64,000 nucleotides of DNA from Periplaneta americana (GCF_040183065.1 NC_091128.1:172732244-172796243), one strand, 5' to 3'. Positions 22,102 to 33,827 are shown, counted from the first letter of the stretch. The notes: generated by a model from the letters alone, not told the origin. A program made the numbers and translations.

Positions 22102-24160
22102 GTCTGAATGGATGGATAACATTATTTTAATACACACTAATAACATAATAGTGTGACGTTGGCAGCTTTACACGATACACAAACACCTTCAGGCGCAATA
22201 GTTAGTTTGTGGTCATGGATTGCAATTTAGCACTGATTTCAGACAAGAAAAACTCTTTTGTTTTTTTCTTATAGGGAATTCATGAAAGTTCATACTCAAC
22301 ATCAGTTTTTTTTTTTTTACAGGAAATGCAATTGTTTAATTCATTAATGGGTATTTATTCGATATTTGCCAACATCAAGTCATAACTGTAGGCCTATTCA
22401 TAAATTTTCGGGACCTCTCGGTACGCCCTCATTGCGAACCAACCTATTGTTGAGAGTTGTTTGCAACACCTTGTAGAAGTATGAAAGATGCCAGCGCCAT
22501 ATCTGTGTAAACCGCAACTGAGGAAACAACAACGCATCTTCGTGCGGTTTTACCTGACGAACAGCTCTAAATCGGGAGAGAGGCTTCGCAACTTATGACA
22601 GCTAAGCCGTAACTCATGGTCCTGGCTTCATTGCCAGTGGCATGAGTTGGCATTTCTTACAGCATGGCGTCAATGGCATACAGCTGGACCACATCTGGAG
22701 GCACTTGCAGATTTCTAACGCCTAGAGTGTTGCATTGCAATACATGTTGAAGCTCTGCTCACACGTTCATATTAATATTAATCTGCGAAGTCTTAATATA
22801 CATACTCTAATTGTGTCTATGTGTGTCCGAATGAATATTATTAGACTTTTCACGGAAAGTTTTTATTAAATACCGGGTGGTCGAAAAGATTTAATCCATT
22901 TTTATGTTGCAGTAGCAGTAGTAATGATAAAATGGTAGTGGTAGTGGTGGTGGTAGGCACCTATTTCTAAGTCAACTGTGAGTAGAATGAAATTCAATGC
23001 TCTCATTTTCTGTTAAAACATCTTGTTTTATGATGATTTCATCAATAAAACTGCTTTCATGAAATAAGGAGGAATAATATTAAGTAAAATTGGTTGGGTT
23101 GAATTTCCTGGTTGAGATTTTTTAGAGTTTTCCATCAACTGTAAGGCAAATGTCAGGAAATTCGGGCCACAACATCCCTGAATATCATCGGCTTCATTCA
23201 TCACCAAAATCATATTCATAACAAATCAGTAAACACCTACCGACGCCTTCTAGTTCAGAACAATAGAATCAATACCCAACAATAGTACGCAGGCCTTCGG
23301 ATTTCACCTCAAACATTAGCTCGCGATATGACCAGAGATGTTAAAGCGAGTATAAATAACAGCAAAAAAAAAAAAGTTACCATAGTAACCATGACCATAG
23401 TTTTTTTTTGTATAAAACAATTGAATACTATATTGCAAAAATCCAAATGTCCTTCTGAGTCAGTGTTTCAGGAGGCACTGAATCTTCAAAAGCGTTTGGT
23501 ATTTTTCAAATGACTATTTTTTTCAATAAATCATAATAATAAGATGTAGTGTTTGATATCCATGAAGTTTAATTTTTTCCTTTACTATTTCCTGTAAAGG
23601 AATCTGAATTATCTGTACATATGGGGTTTCTGCAAGTCACGACTAGTATCAATCATTTAATTTCTTTAAAACAATTTTAGATGAAGAAGACGGAAAAGGA
23701 TTTTTTTTTTATTTTACGAAGAACTTTAAATATAGCCTATATTTAAACCAAGAAATAAAAAAAAAACTATACAGACATATAAAAATGCAAAATTATGTGA
23801 ATAACATAATTTAATTCTTCAAAGTCCTTTAATCCTTGAAAAAAAAAATCAAAAGCAAACTGAAAATTTTTCTTATTTATAAAACATTCCACATGCTTTG
23901 GATTTGTGGTACTTCTGCAATTTTCTGAAATTTACTGTAACATATTGCCGCTGTGAAATGTAAACTGAGTACTGGACGTGTGGGATTTTTACACCTCTTG
24001 AAATGCCTATGTTTGAATATTAAAATCATATGAAAAACTCAATTTGAGAAAAAATGTGACTTGTGGTGTTTCTGGAATTCACGATTCAAATGGAATATTG
24101 CATAGCGATATAAAAATGTTTTTTTCATATGATATTAAAAAAAAAACTAAAAAGTCTCGA
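22102..24160. other. No gene seen; degenerate SINE C-like patch at 23085-23200
   Basis: No supported coding region. From about 23085 the text TTCCTGGTTGAGATTTTTTAG with AACTGTAAGGCAAATGTCAG resembles the SINE C body on the plus strand, but it is very diverged. T- and A-runs are common from 23390 to 24140. Confidence 0.45.
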
Positions 24161-24407
24161 ATAATTTCAAGGGAAAAATTGTTCCGGGGCCGGGTATAGA
24201 TCCCGGGACCTCTGGTTGAACGTACCAGCGCTCTACCACTGAGTTGGGACGGTGTCGGTTGGAGTTCCCGGGTAGCTCAGTGGTAGAGCGCTGGTACGTT
24301 CAACCGGAGGTCCCGGGATCGATACCCGGCCCCGGAACAATTTTTACCTTGAAATTATTCAAATCTGCTTTACAGGGAGCTTCACCTGAAAGATTAGATT
24401 TGCATAA
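24161..24407. mobile_element. Inverted-dimer tRNA-like SINE (family D), copy 1
   Basis: Two tRNA-like units stand head to head. The left one reads on the minus strand and the right one (GTTCCCGGGTAGCTCAGTGG through CCCCGGAAC) reads on the plus strand, separated by about 20 bp. Each has A-box- and B-box-like segments. Only the right side has an extra tail (TTTACAGGGAGCTTCACC and onward). The direct repeat AAAAAGTCTCGA at 24149-24160 and 24408-24419 shows that the whole palindrome was inserted as one piece. The anticodon loop lacks the usual U33, so a functional tRNA is unlikely. Confidence 0.85.
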
Positions 24408-24536
24408 AAAAAGTCTCGATGACGTAATAACTCGCACAAATACAGTCGCAAATTTTTTTTTTCTATTAAAATATTCCTGTCTAAACACACGTCTAAGTTT
24501 TATTTTGAAAATCCCCTCATTCATTTTTAATTACCC

Positions 24537-24835
24537 CGCCACAGTGGTCTAGTGGCCAGAGCGCTGGACTTATAATCCTGTGGACCTGGGTTCGATCCCA
24601 GGTGTACCCCCTATTTACAACTTGTGTTGGGCAAGCCCGTGGTCCGGGAGCTCCGGTCCCCCTGTGGCATCCCAACAAATAACCATCATCTCATCTCATA
24701 GCGGGTGTAGGATAGACTACCAGCCTCCTATGGCGCACCCTGGGCAACGACTCTGTCGGTAAATTGATCTACACAACTGGCTCCTTATGGGTGAATGACG
24801 AACAGCCAAGTAGACTACCCGCCATTAGCAAAAAA
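24537..24835 (+). mobile_element. tRNA-derived SINE, family G
   Basis: The head CCGCCACAGTGGTCTAGTGG with B box GGTTCGATCCC and paired CCTGG/CCAGG arms resembles a tRNA. It is followed by a unique body (GTTGGGCAAGCCCGTGGTCC region) and ends in an A-rich stretch at about 24829. No clear target duplication was found, and no second copy is present here. Confidence 0.7.
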
Positions 24836-25545
24836 AATTAATTGCAGTTATGAGTTACTTTTGAAAAATCCTGTACCTATATATTTTTTAATTATGATAT
24901 TTAAAATACAAATATATGTCAATAAGTCTAAAATAATAAATAGACAAAAATTATTTTTTTTTTTTCGTTGTTGGTAACTCTATAGCATCTATTAGATGCT
25001 TTATGGTTGTGCTAACAGATGGAGTTACATATCAACAATGTGACGCTGAAACGTGTGTTCAGATTACTGCCCAGCGACAGTCCTGATGTATTTTTATATT
25101 TGTGATGATTGGTTAATTAATATTAACCCGACACACTCATAATCACAACCACACTCACATTCATACAAAACAAAAATTATGTTTCATAGATTTTATAGTT
25201 TCCTAAAAAAATGTCATGCCAAGTTTAAAATATATATTGTAGACTACTTTCATTTGTTTATATTTAAATACGCCATAACAACGCAACTTTTGACGACCTT
25301 CGAAATTTTACATATACCCAGCTTTTAAAAATGTTTACAAAAACAAATAAACGAATGCATTCATTCGTGAAAAATGAAGTCATTCTTATCATTTTCTTAA
25401 ATTTTATAGCTTGTATTGTAGAGTTTTACTGTGAATTTTATTAGCAAGACTGCTCTAAGCCTTCTTTGTTGAATGTTTTGATACAAAAGCTTATAGTCTA
25501 TGCAGGGATTTTTTAAAGAATTAAGCGAGTTACTATTATACATTT
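24836..25545. other. No gene seen
   Basis: AT-rich sequence with no supported open frame or recognised repeat. Confidence 0.45.
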
Positions 25546-25555
25546 ATTATTATTA

Positions 25556-25610
<55 letters not shown>

Positions 25611-26310
25611 TGTTATTATTATTATTGGTGCGATCGAAACTCGAATATGCATCTGTAGTTTGGAACTCGATTACAACTACGGACTCGGCTAAATTAGAAA
25701 ATATAGAAAGAAAATTTATATCCTTATGTTCATTCAGATTTCTGCCCATTAATTCCGGGTATAGTTATGAGAGAAAATGTGAATATTTTAATTGTCAAAA
25801 TCTATATGCTAGACGCCATGAGCTAGATTATCTGTTCTTTTGTAAAGTCCTCAAAGGTGATATATCCTGTGACTCTTTCTTAAACAATATTACCTTACGT
25901 ATTCCAACAAAAGATATGAGAGCCCACAAACTTTTCTATATTAGAAATTCGAAATTTCTTTCACCAGTCTCCAGATGCATTAAAAATGCCAACATGCATG
26001 GCTGCGAATTCGATCCCTTCAATGTATGGACTTTGTTTGCTCTTGGCAACGATTTATCATTTATGTATTATTTTAGGCATTATACTCAATTAACATTGTC
26101 TCTTAGTATTCTTAGTTATCCATTCATCGTCATTATTGTAATTAATTGTAATTATATTTATGTGTAATAATTATTTTTGTTTTATGTTTTTTGTTATATT
26201 TGTGCTGAACTGTAATTGGACACTGGCTGTTGTACAGCACATTAAATAAATAAATAAAACAAATAAATAAATAATAATAATAATAATAATTATTATTATT
26301 ATTATTATAC
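25546..26310 (+). mobile_element. 5'-truncated LINE 3' end between TTA and AATA repeats
   Basis: After a (TTA)n run (25546-25626), an open frame encodes the C-terminus of a jockey-like non-LTR polyprotein. It contains RSKLEYASVVWNS, NIERKFISLCSFRF, ARRHELDYLFFCKV and LRIPTKDMRAHKLF, which are post-RT motifs. The frame stops at about 26055 in family alignment terms, but the open frame continues to 26167. The 3' end runs into AAATAAATAAAT and (AAT)n. The RT core and endonuclease are missing. Confidence 0.82.
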
Positions 26311-26377
26311 TGATATTTATTGAATTTATTCCAAGCATAATAAAAAAATTGATCAGCTCAGTAGCGATTTTACTCAC

Positions 26378-26471
26378 CGTGGGTCTGACTGAGAAGGAAT
26401 GTGAGAGCTGCTAGCGCCAACACGACGGCCAGCACGGCGAGTCCGCACGCGACGCTGCGCCTGCACTGCAT
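26378..26471 (-). CDS. Candidate first coding exon of an unknown membrane protein
   Basis: A GC-rich, CpG-rich patch (26380-26600) stands out from its AT-rich surroundings. On the minus strand an ATG at 26471 with context ACGGCC opens 31 codons: MQCRRS, then a hydrophobic stretch of about 21 residues rich in Ala, Val and Leu, then SQTH. The exon ends at 26378 before a strong donor GTGAGT, in phase 1. A short basic N-terminus before one hydrophobic helix suggests a type II membrane anchor or signal peptide. The frame is open further upstream to 26603, so an earlier start is possible. I do not recognise the family and saw no second exon. Coding status is inferred from composition, splice site and hydrophobicity. 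Confidence 0.42.
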
Positions 26472-26603
26472 GGCCGTCACAGCGCGTCTGTACCGCGGCC
26501 AGGTCCGTCCTAATCGCGCCGCTCTCCAACAGTGCCGACCATATGCGCACACGCGCATTTGAGGCCGGCCGTCACAACGCATTCCCGAACGAACGATGCA
26601 CAA

Positions 26604-27499
26604 ACTTTCGGGATTGAAGATGACATTGTTTAATAACCACAGCCGTGTCTTTTTTCCCCCTCTTACTAACGATGTACTCTGAAAATAACTTATCGCTAAA
26701 CCAAATAGTAGGGCCTATGTACACGTTTTACGTAAATTACAATGGCAACTCGTATCCTAGCAACATGAGACAAAACAGTGCGCTATTCAAAATTTCAAAC
26801 TAAAAATTTATTGCGAGTTGTCTCGTTATGCACATTAACAAAAGATCACCTCTGGTAAATTTATAGTTGGGATTAGTCGTTTTTGTTTTTTAATCAAACA
26901 TTTCTCGTACTCATTTTCGCAAATGAATGTTTCGCGAGTTAAACTGTCGACTTTGTTCATCGATGTAGACACGTGTTCGATTCACATTAACTAATAAACT
27001 GGTACAACAGCAAACTTACTTGGAAACAGTTCAGATGTTCAGTTCACTTTTAATGGTCTGGTTTAAATGCTAGGAGCGCTTCTATTCCACTCACGTATTC
27101 AGTTAACACTAACAAATAAACTGAGGAAAATAAACGGCACTCTTGAATACGACAAGTAAAAAAAGAGCTGACATAATAAGGATGGAGTTTAAGGACGGGA
27201 ACGAGCAGCGTCATGAAATGGGTTAAATAAGTTTACTGCATAATGAGGCGTTGCTTTAGAACGGATGGTAAAAAGAATAGAAAAAGAGACAGACGTGCAA
27301 ATTCTCAGAAAGAGAAAATTGAATGTATACCTGCGAGATATTTCCTATATGGCCAATAGCCTATTTAATCTAATGCAGCATACCTACAGTGTCTGTCTGT
27401 TCGTCCATCATTCTGCCTACCAATCAAAGTAATTTGTGTAATATGTTTAGTACACCAATGTGTGTCCGTCCATATCTTTCGGTCTGTATCAGAATATCT
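26604..27499. other. No gene seen; possible 5' region of the exon at 26378-26471
   Basis: Mixed-composition DNA upstream of the GC-rich minus-strand exon. A promoter may lie at the right edge of the GC-rich patch, but no TATA box or initiator stands out. Confidence 0.4.
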
Positions 27500-27507
27500 C
27501 TCTAAGG

Positions 27508-28201
27508 CAGCCGTGGCGAAAAGGCCATGGTGCGCCGAGCCACTGTGTAAGCTGCAACGTGCATAGCACTTATGGAGGGAGGCGGACAACCGAAGGGGAA
27601 GTTAATGTTTAGGACGTGTAACGAAGAAAGAAGTAGATGGGAAGATAATATTAAAATGGGTTTGAGTTAGGTGGGATATGATGGTAGAGACTGGATTAAT
27701 CTTGCTCAGGATAGGGAGCAATGGCGGGCTTATGTGAGGGCGGCAATGAACCTACGGGTTCCTTAAAAGCCCGTAAGTAAATAAGTAAGTAACGAAGAAA
27801 GAAATGAACAAGAAAACATAGGACACATTATCACAACCTAAAATTAACTGTCTTCACAATGTCTCTGCGACAAAGTTTCAAAATCAGGAATTATGTCACT
27901 TACTGCCAGTCGTAGTTGATCTGTCAGTCGTGATGTAAATTTGATTTTTACTATTTTAATTGTTGAAAATAATTTTTCACAAACATAAGTTACAGCGAAC
28001 ATGGCTTCAACAGAGCAAGCGAAAGAACGAAGCTTCAGATATTTATTTTTTTCCAAAGATTTGAAAAGTTCAATATCTGTCAAGTCCTTACATCTAGCTT
28101 TCATTTAACGTCACATTGTAAATCTGTGAGTTTAAATTGAAAATCTAACCGCATTATTCGTACATCTGCTGTAAAAGAATCGACGTACAGAGATGATAAT
28201 G

Positions 28202-28274
<73 letters not shown>

Positions 28275-28632
28275 TAATAACAACACAACCTTTTAATGTT
28301 TCATCAGTAACATGTAGTAACTTATAATGCCGTTTTATGTTATACAACCGTTTTCCTAGTAATATTTGTGAACAAATCATACATTTAATATTTTCATCAT
28401 ATTGTAAGCAAAAGAATGCATCCTCCCATCCTACTTGAAACTTTCGTTTTTTATAGAGGTGCATGGTTTCGAGAGAGATATTGCGACGATACGCCACTCG
28501 CAGGTCTGAGACAAATACAAATAGAACGGAGTTTGACTCCAGTGAGTGAGAGGGTGGGGGTTGTAGGTAGGAAGCGAGAGAAAAGCACTGCGAGCCACAA
28601 TGTGCTCGTGAGTCGCATTTTCGCCGCGGCTG
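27508..28632 (-). mobile_element. hAT family 2, copy 2 (internally deleted)
   Basis: Inverted to the copy at 12626-13828, with ends CAGCCGTGGCGAAAAG and ATTTTCGCCGCGGCTG and perfect 8-bp duplications CTCTAAGG at 27500-27507 and 28633-28640. On the minus strand the N-terminal end reads KRKFQVGWEDAFFC, IKCMICSQ and NIKRHYKLLH, a BED-like zinc finger of the GTF2IRD2/Charlie type. After a TTA-type repeat, the C-terminal end reads LRSFACSVEAMF, TYVCEKLFSTIK and SRLTDQLR. The catalytic middle is deleted, as in copy 1, so the deletion predates both insertions. A LINE fragment interrupts the 3' side. Confidence 0.92.
27633..27788 (+). mobile_element. LINE 3'-end fragment inserted in hAT
   Basis: The sequence encodes the end of the same LINE family as 34638-35605, with GRDWINLAQDREQWRAYVRA-like text and a stop after RVP, followed by a GTAAGTAAATAAGTAA tail. 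A 15-bp duplication GTAACGAAGAAAGAA lies at 27618-27632 and 27789-27803. One in-frame stop is present in the family frame near the start. Confidence 0.9.
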
Positions 28633-28801
28633 CTCTAAGGCAACACGTGTCTGTGTCAATAGGTATGCGATTCTGTCCCCTATCTGTTTCTCCTCTCCAT
28701 CATCCTACCTTTTGTTCTCTCTTTTGTATATATTGTCTCTCTCTTCCTCTGTTGCACTCTTCCCATATTATTGTATCTGCCTCTATTTCTATGTCCCTGT
28801 C

Positions 28802-29049
28802 CACACCTGTAGGGTAACGGTTAGCGCGTCTGGCCGCTAAACCAGGTGGCCCGGGTTCGATTCCCGGTCGGGGCAAGTTACCTGGTTGAGGTTTTTTCCG
28901 GGGTTTTCCCTCAACCCAATATGAGCAAATGCTAGGTAACTTTCTGCGCTGGGCCCCGGACTCGTTTCACCGGCATTATCACCGTCATCTCATTCAGACG
29001 CTAAATAACCTAAGATGTTGATAAAGCGTCGTAAAATAACCTAATAAAA
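28802..29049 (+). mobile_element. tRNA-derived SINE, family B (full length)
   Basis: The tRNA-like head has the B box GGGTTCGATTCCC. Then comes the conserved core TGAGGTTTTTTCCGGGGTTT and the 3' end GACGCTAAATAACC ... AGCGTCGTAAAATAACC. It lies in a pyrimidine-rich tract at 28640-28800 that is a degenerate forerunner of the satellite to the right. SINE A follows almost at once. Confidence 0.92.
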
Positions 29050-29060
29050 CCAAGTCCCTT

Positions 29061-29289
29061 GTCGGCCTGGATGGTGCAATCCGTAGAGCCCTGGTCTTCT
29101 GGGCCCGAGGTTGTGGGTTCGATTCCGGCCCAGGTCCGTGGCATTTAAGTGTGCTTAAATGCAACAGGCTTATGCCAGTAGATTTACTGGCATGTTAAAA
29201 GAACTCCTGCGGGACAAAATTCCGGCACATCGGCGACGCTGATATAATCTCGGTAGTTGCGAGCGTCGTTAAATAAAATACATAAAAAT
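29061..29289 (+). mobile_element. tRNA-derived SINE, family A (full length)
   Basis: Head with B box GGTTCGATTCC, the short inverted motif TTTAAGTGTGCTTAAA, the block CAGTAGATTTACTGGCATG and the end GAGCGTCGTTAAATAAAA. It matches 2529-2765 in opposite orientation. It lies only about 11 bp from SINE B. Confidence 0.92.
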
Positions 29290-32200
29290 TTCCATGCTTC
29301 TTTCTTCTGTCCCTCTGTCTACATTCATTTCTCTCTCACTCTGACTATCTGTGCCTTATCTCTCTCCTCCTCTTTCTGTATCTGTCTCCTCCTCTGCTTG
29401 TATCTCCTCCTCTCCCTGTATTTCTCTCCTCTCCTGTCTGTATCTGTCTCCTCCTCCACCTATATCTGTCTCCTCTACCTGTATCCGTCTCCTCCTCTTT
29501 CTGTATCTGTCTCCTCCTCTGCTTGTATCTCCTCCTCTCCCTGTATCTCTCTCCTCTTCTGTCTGTATCTGTCTCCTCCTCCACCTATATCTGTCTCCTC
29601 CTCTACCTGTATCTGTCTCCTCCTCTGCCTGTATCTGTCTCCTCCTCTGCCTGTATCTGTCTCCTCCTCTGCCTGTATCTGTCTCATCCTCTGCCTGTAT
29701 CTGTCTCCTCCTCTCTATATCTGTCTCCTCCTCTGTCTATGTCTGTCTCCTCTTCTACCTGTATCTGTCTCCTCATCTGTCTGTATCTGTCTCCTCCTCT
29801 GTCTATATCTGTCTCCTCCTCTACCTGTATCCGTCTCCTCTTCTGCCTATATCTGTCTCCTCCTCTGTCTATATCTGTCTCCTCCTCTGTCTATATCTGT
29901 CTCCTCCTCTGCCTGTATCTGTCTCCTCCTCTCCCTGTATCTCTCTCCTCTTCTGTCTGTATCTGTCTCCTCATCTACCTGTATCTGTCTCCTCCTCTGC
30001 CTGTCTCTGCCTCCTCCTCTGCCTGTATCTGTCTCATCCTCTACCTGTATCCGTCTCCTCCTCTTTCTGTATCTGTCTCCTCCTCTGCTTGTATCTCCTC
30101 CTCTCCCTGTATCTCTCTCCTCTTCTGTCTGTATCTGTCTCCTCCTCCACCTATATCTGTCTCCTCCTCCACCTATATCTGTCTCCTCCTCTACCTGTAT
30201 CTGTCTCCTCCTCTGCCTGTATCTGTCTCATCCTGTGCCTGTACCTGTCTCCTCCTCTCTATATCTGTCTCCTCCTCTGTCTATGTCTGTCTCCTCCTCT
30301 ACCTGTATTTGTCTCCTCATCTGTCTGTATCTGTCTCCTCCTCTGTCTATATCTGTCTCCTCCTCTACCTGTATCCGTCTCCTCTTCTGCCTATATCTGT
30401 CTCCTCCTCTGTCTATATCTGTCTCCTCCTCTGTCTATATCTGTCTCCTCCTCTGCCTGTATCTGTCTCCTCCTCTCCCTGTATCTCTCTCCTCTTCTGT
30501 CTGTATCTGTCTCCTCATCTACCTGTATCTGTCTCCTCCCCTGCCTGTCTCTGCCTCCTCCTCTGCCTGTATCTGTCTCATCCTCTACCTGTATCCGTCT
30601 CCTCCTCTTTCTGTATCTGTCTCCTCCTCTGCTTGTATCTCCTCCTCTCCCTGTATCTCTCTCCTCTTCTGTCTGTATCTGTCTCCTCCTCCACCTATAT
30701 CTGTCTCCTCCTCTACCTGTATCTGTCTCCTCCTCTGCCTGTATCTGTCTCCTCCTCTGCCTGTATCTGTCTCATCCTCTGCCTGTATCTGTCTCCTCCT
30801 CTCTATATCTGTCTCCTCCTCTGTCTATGTCTGTCTCCTCCTCTACCTGTATCTGTCTCCTCATCTATCTGTATCTGTCTCCTCCTCTGTCTATATCTGT
30901 CTCCTCCTCTACCTGTATCCGTCTCCTCTTCTGCCTATATCTGTCTCCTCCCTTGTCTATATCTGTCTCCTCCTCTGCCTGTATCTGTCTCCTCCTCTCC
31001 TTGTATCTCTCTCCTCTTCTGTCTGTATCTGTCTCCTCATCCACCTGTATCTGTCTCCTCCTCTGCCTGTCTCTGCCTCCTCCTCTGCCTGTATCTGTCT
31101 CCTCATCTGTCTATATATGTCTCCTCCTCTACCTGTATCTGTCTCCTCTTCTGCCTGTATGTCTCCTCCTCTGCCTATATCTGTCTCCTTTGTCTGTATC
31201 TGTCTTCTCCCCTGTATCTGTCTTCTCCCCTGTCTGTATCTGTCTCCTCCTCTCCCTGTATCTCTCTCCTCTTCTGTCTGTATCTGTCTCCTCCTCTACC
31301 TGTAACTGTCTCCTCCTCTACCTGTATCCGTGTCCTCCTCTGCCTATATCTGTCTCCTCCTCTGCCTGTATCTGTCTCCTGCTCTGCCTGTATCTGTCTC
31401 CTCCTCCGCCTGTATCCGCCTCCTCCTCTATCTGTATCCGCCTCCTCCTCTATCTGTATCCGCATCCTCCTCTATCTGTATCCGCCTCCTCCTCTATCTG
31501 TATCCGCATCCTCCTCTATCTGTATCCGCATCCTCCTCTGTCTGTATCCGCATCCTCCTCTATCTGTATCCGCATCCTCCTCTATCTGTATCCGCATCCT
31601 CCTCTATCTGTATCCGCATCCTCCTCTATCTGTATCCGCATCCTCCTCTGTCTGTATCCGCCTCCTCCTCTGTCTGTATCCGCCTCCTCCTCTATCTGTA
31701 TCCGCCTCCTCCTCTGTCTGTATCCGCCTCCTCCTCTGTCTGTATCCGCATCCTCCTCTATCTGTATCCGCCTCCTCCTCTATCTGTATCCGCCTCCTCC
31801 TCTATCTGTATCCGCCTCCTCCTCTGTCTGTATCCGCATCCTCCTCTATCTGTATCCGCATCCTCCTCTATCTGTATCCGCATCCTCCTCTGTCTGTATC
31901 CGCCTCCTCCTCTGTCTGTATCCGCATCCTCCTCTGTCTGTATCCGCCTCCTCCTCTGTCTGTATCCGCCTCCTCCTCTATCTGTATCCGCCTCCTCCTC
32001 TATCTGTATCCGCCTCCTCCTCTATCTGTATCCGCCTCCTCCTCTGTCTGTATCCGCATCCTCCTCTATCTGTATCCGCCTCCTCCTCTATCTGTATCCG
32101 CCTCCTCCTCTGTCTGTATCCGCATCCTCCTCTATCTGTATCCGCATCCTCCTCTGTCTGTATCCGCATCCTCCTCTGTCTGTATCCGCATCCTCCTCTA

Positions 32201-32903
32201 TCTGTATCCGCCTCCTCCTCTATCTGTATCCGCCTCCTCCTCTATCTGTATCCGCCTCCTCCTCTGTCTGTATCCGCCTCCTCCTCTATCTGTATCCGCC
32301 TCCTCCTCTGTCTGTATCCGCCTCCTCCTCTGTCTGTATCCGCCTCCTCCTCTATCTGTATCCGCATCCTCCTCTATCTGTATCCGCCTCCTCCTCTGTC
32401 TGTATCCGCCTCCTCCTCTATCTGTATCCGCATCCTCCTCTGTCTGTATCCGCCTCCTCCTCTGTCTGTATCCGCCTCCTCCTCTATCTGTATCCGCATC
32501 CTCCTCTGTCTGTATCCGCCTCCTCCTCTATCTGTATCCGCATCCTCCTCTATCTGTATCCGCCTCCTCCTCTATCTGTATCCGCCTCCTCCTCTGTCTG
32601 TATCTGTGTCCTCCTCTGTGGGTATTTTATTTTAGTAGGTTATTTTACGACGCTTTATCAACATCTTAGGTTATTTGGCGTCTGAATGAGATGAAGGTGA
32701 TAATGCCGGTGAAATGAGTCCGGGGTTCAACACCGAAAGTTACCCATCATTTGCTAGTATTGAGTTGAGGGAAAACCCCGGAAAAAACCTGACCCAGGTA
32801 ATTTGCCCCGACCGGGAATCGATCGCGGGCCAGGCGCGCCAACCGTTACTCCACAGGTGTGGACCTCTCTCGTCCTCTGTTTGTATCTGTCTCCTCCTCT
32901 GTG
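29290..32903. repeat. 22-bp pyrimidine satellite, two domains with higher-order repeats
   Basis: The unit is CCTGTATCTGTCTCCTCCTCTG and variants. From 29340 to about 31400 the units are diverse and arranged in longer blocks: a marker with CCGTCTCCTCCTCTTTCTG recurs near 29485, 30048 and 30590, so the higher-order period is about 540-565 bp. From about 31400 to 32610 the units are homogeneous TATCCGCCTCCTCCTCTATC and a CCGCATCC variant. A SINE B at 32625-32862 splits the right end, and the repeat resumes to about 32903. Since 22 is not a multiple of 3 and stops are rare, open frames of over 1000 codons appear in all three plus frames; none is a gene. Confidence 0.96.
32625..32862 (-). mobile_element. 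tRNA-derived SINE, family B inserted in the satellite
   Basis: On the minus strand the element has the family B head (B box near 32815, slightly altered), the GGTTTTTTCCGGGGTTTTCC core and the GACGC/GCGTC 3' end. Satellite units lie on both sides. Target duplications could not be called because of the repetitive surroundings. Confidence 0.9.
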
Positions 32904-33590
32904 TCATGGCACTACTAACTGTTGTAATCTCTCGAAATTCTTGTGTACTTTTGCCGTTCGTCATCTTACTCCTCCTTCCCCTACCTTCATTTTCATCTAG
33001 AGGCAACATTTCACACACCGGTGTCCTTTAGAGAGCTCTAATTTATTCTACAAAAAAAAATTACGCACCTAAAAATCCTGACCCTGATCAAGCTGAATCA
33101 GTAACATAGCACCAAATTAAGGAATAACTCTAACCTTCCACTTGTAAGGGGAGCTGACGTTTTTGCATTACATAATCATGCTTTCAAATAAATTTTGGTG
33201 AATCTTAAAACTGTTTTCGAGTTGTTACCGTTCATGCGATAAAGACGAGAAGTACCTATGGTAGGCCATATTGTTGTGTATATTTTTTTTACAAACATTT
33301 CATAATAAGTTATGTAATTATTTTTGTCGTCCTGCCATAGAACACTGTTGTTCTGTTAGCTAGTCTCTGATTCAGGTTGGCAGCGATTTTTCTCTCCTTG
33401 TTTAAAGTGGCAATATGGACCCAGCTTTCCTTTGAAAAAAAAAGAAGTACGTACTGAACCGTAATGGAGATGGGACTGTCACACGAATTAAATGCATTTG
33501 CTCGTGCTACGAAATATTGCACAAATTGTTAAATGTAACATCAAAGTTGAACAGAAAAGGCGAAAAAAAGTGATGGGAGAAACGCGTGGA
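32904..33590. other. No gene seen
   Basis: AT-rich sequence with no supported gene or repeat. Confidence 0.45.
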
Positions 33591-33827
33591 ATATACAACG
33601 TGTCCCAGAAATCCATCCATTTATTCAAGTTATACCGTAACATATTCACGTGCCATGTTGGATGCATTTTGAAGGAGTATCAGGGGCGATAAAAGTCATA
33701 TTCAATTAATAAGATTTATTTTCTTTTAAGTATTAAAAGTCGTTAAATCAGCATGATTACCCATCCATAATTTGGGTTGCCTATTTTAATAATGTGGACG
33801 GTGTTTCTGGGACGGCTTGTATATGGA
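33591..33827. mobile_element. Mariner-type MITE
   Basis: Ends TATACAACGTGTCCCAGAAA and TTTCTGGGACGGCTTGTATA are inverted with few mismatches and enclose non-coding AT-rich DNA. TATACA ends followed by GTCCCA are common in Tc1/mariner MITEs. Confidence 0.65.

Noticed and set aside
24262-24338. A working tRNA gene on the plus strand
   Set aside because: It pairs well, but the anticodon loop lacks U33 and the unit is part of an inverted dimer with target duplications, so it is a SINE head.
24545-24612. tRNA gene at the start of SINE G
   Set aside because: Good A- and B-box resemblance, but it runs into a SINE body and the acceptor ends do not pair cleanly.
27365-27589. Minus-strand frame of 74 codons as a small host gene
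   Set aside because: It spans the border between unique DNA and an hAT terminus, and has no splice or domain support.
29351-32685. Open frames of 451 to 1094 codons on the plus strand
   Set aside because: They exist in all three frames because the 22-bp pyrimidine repeat has few stops and is not a multiple of 3. There is no start context, domain or codon bias.
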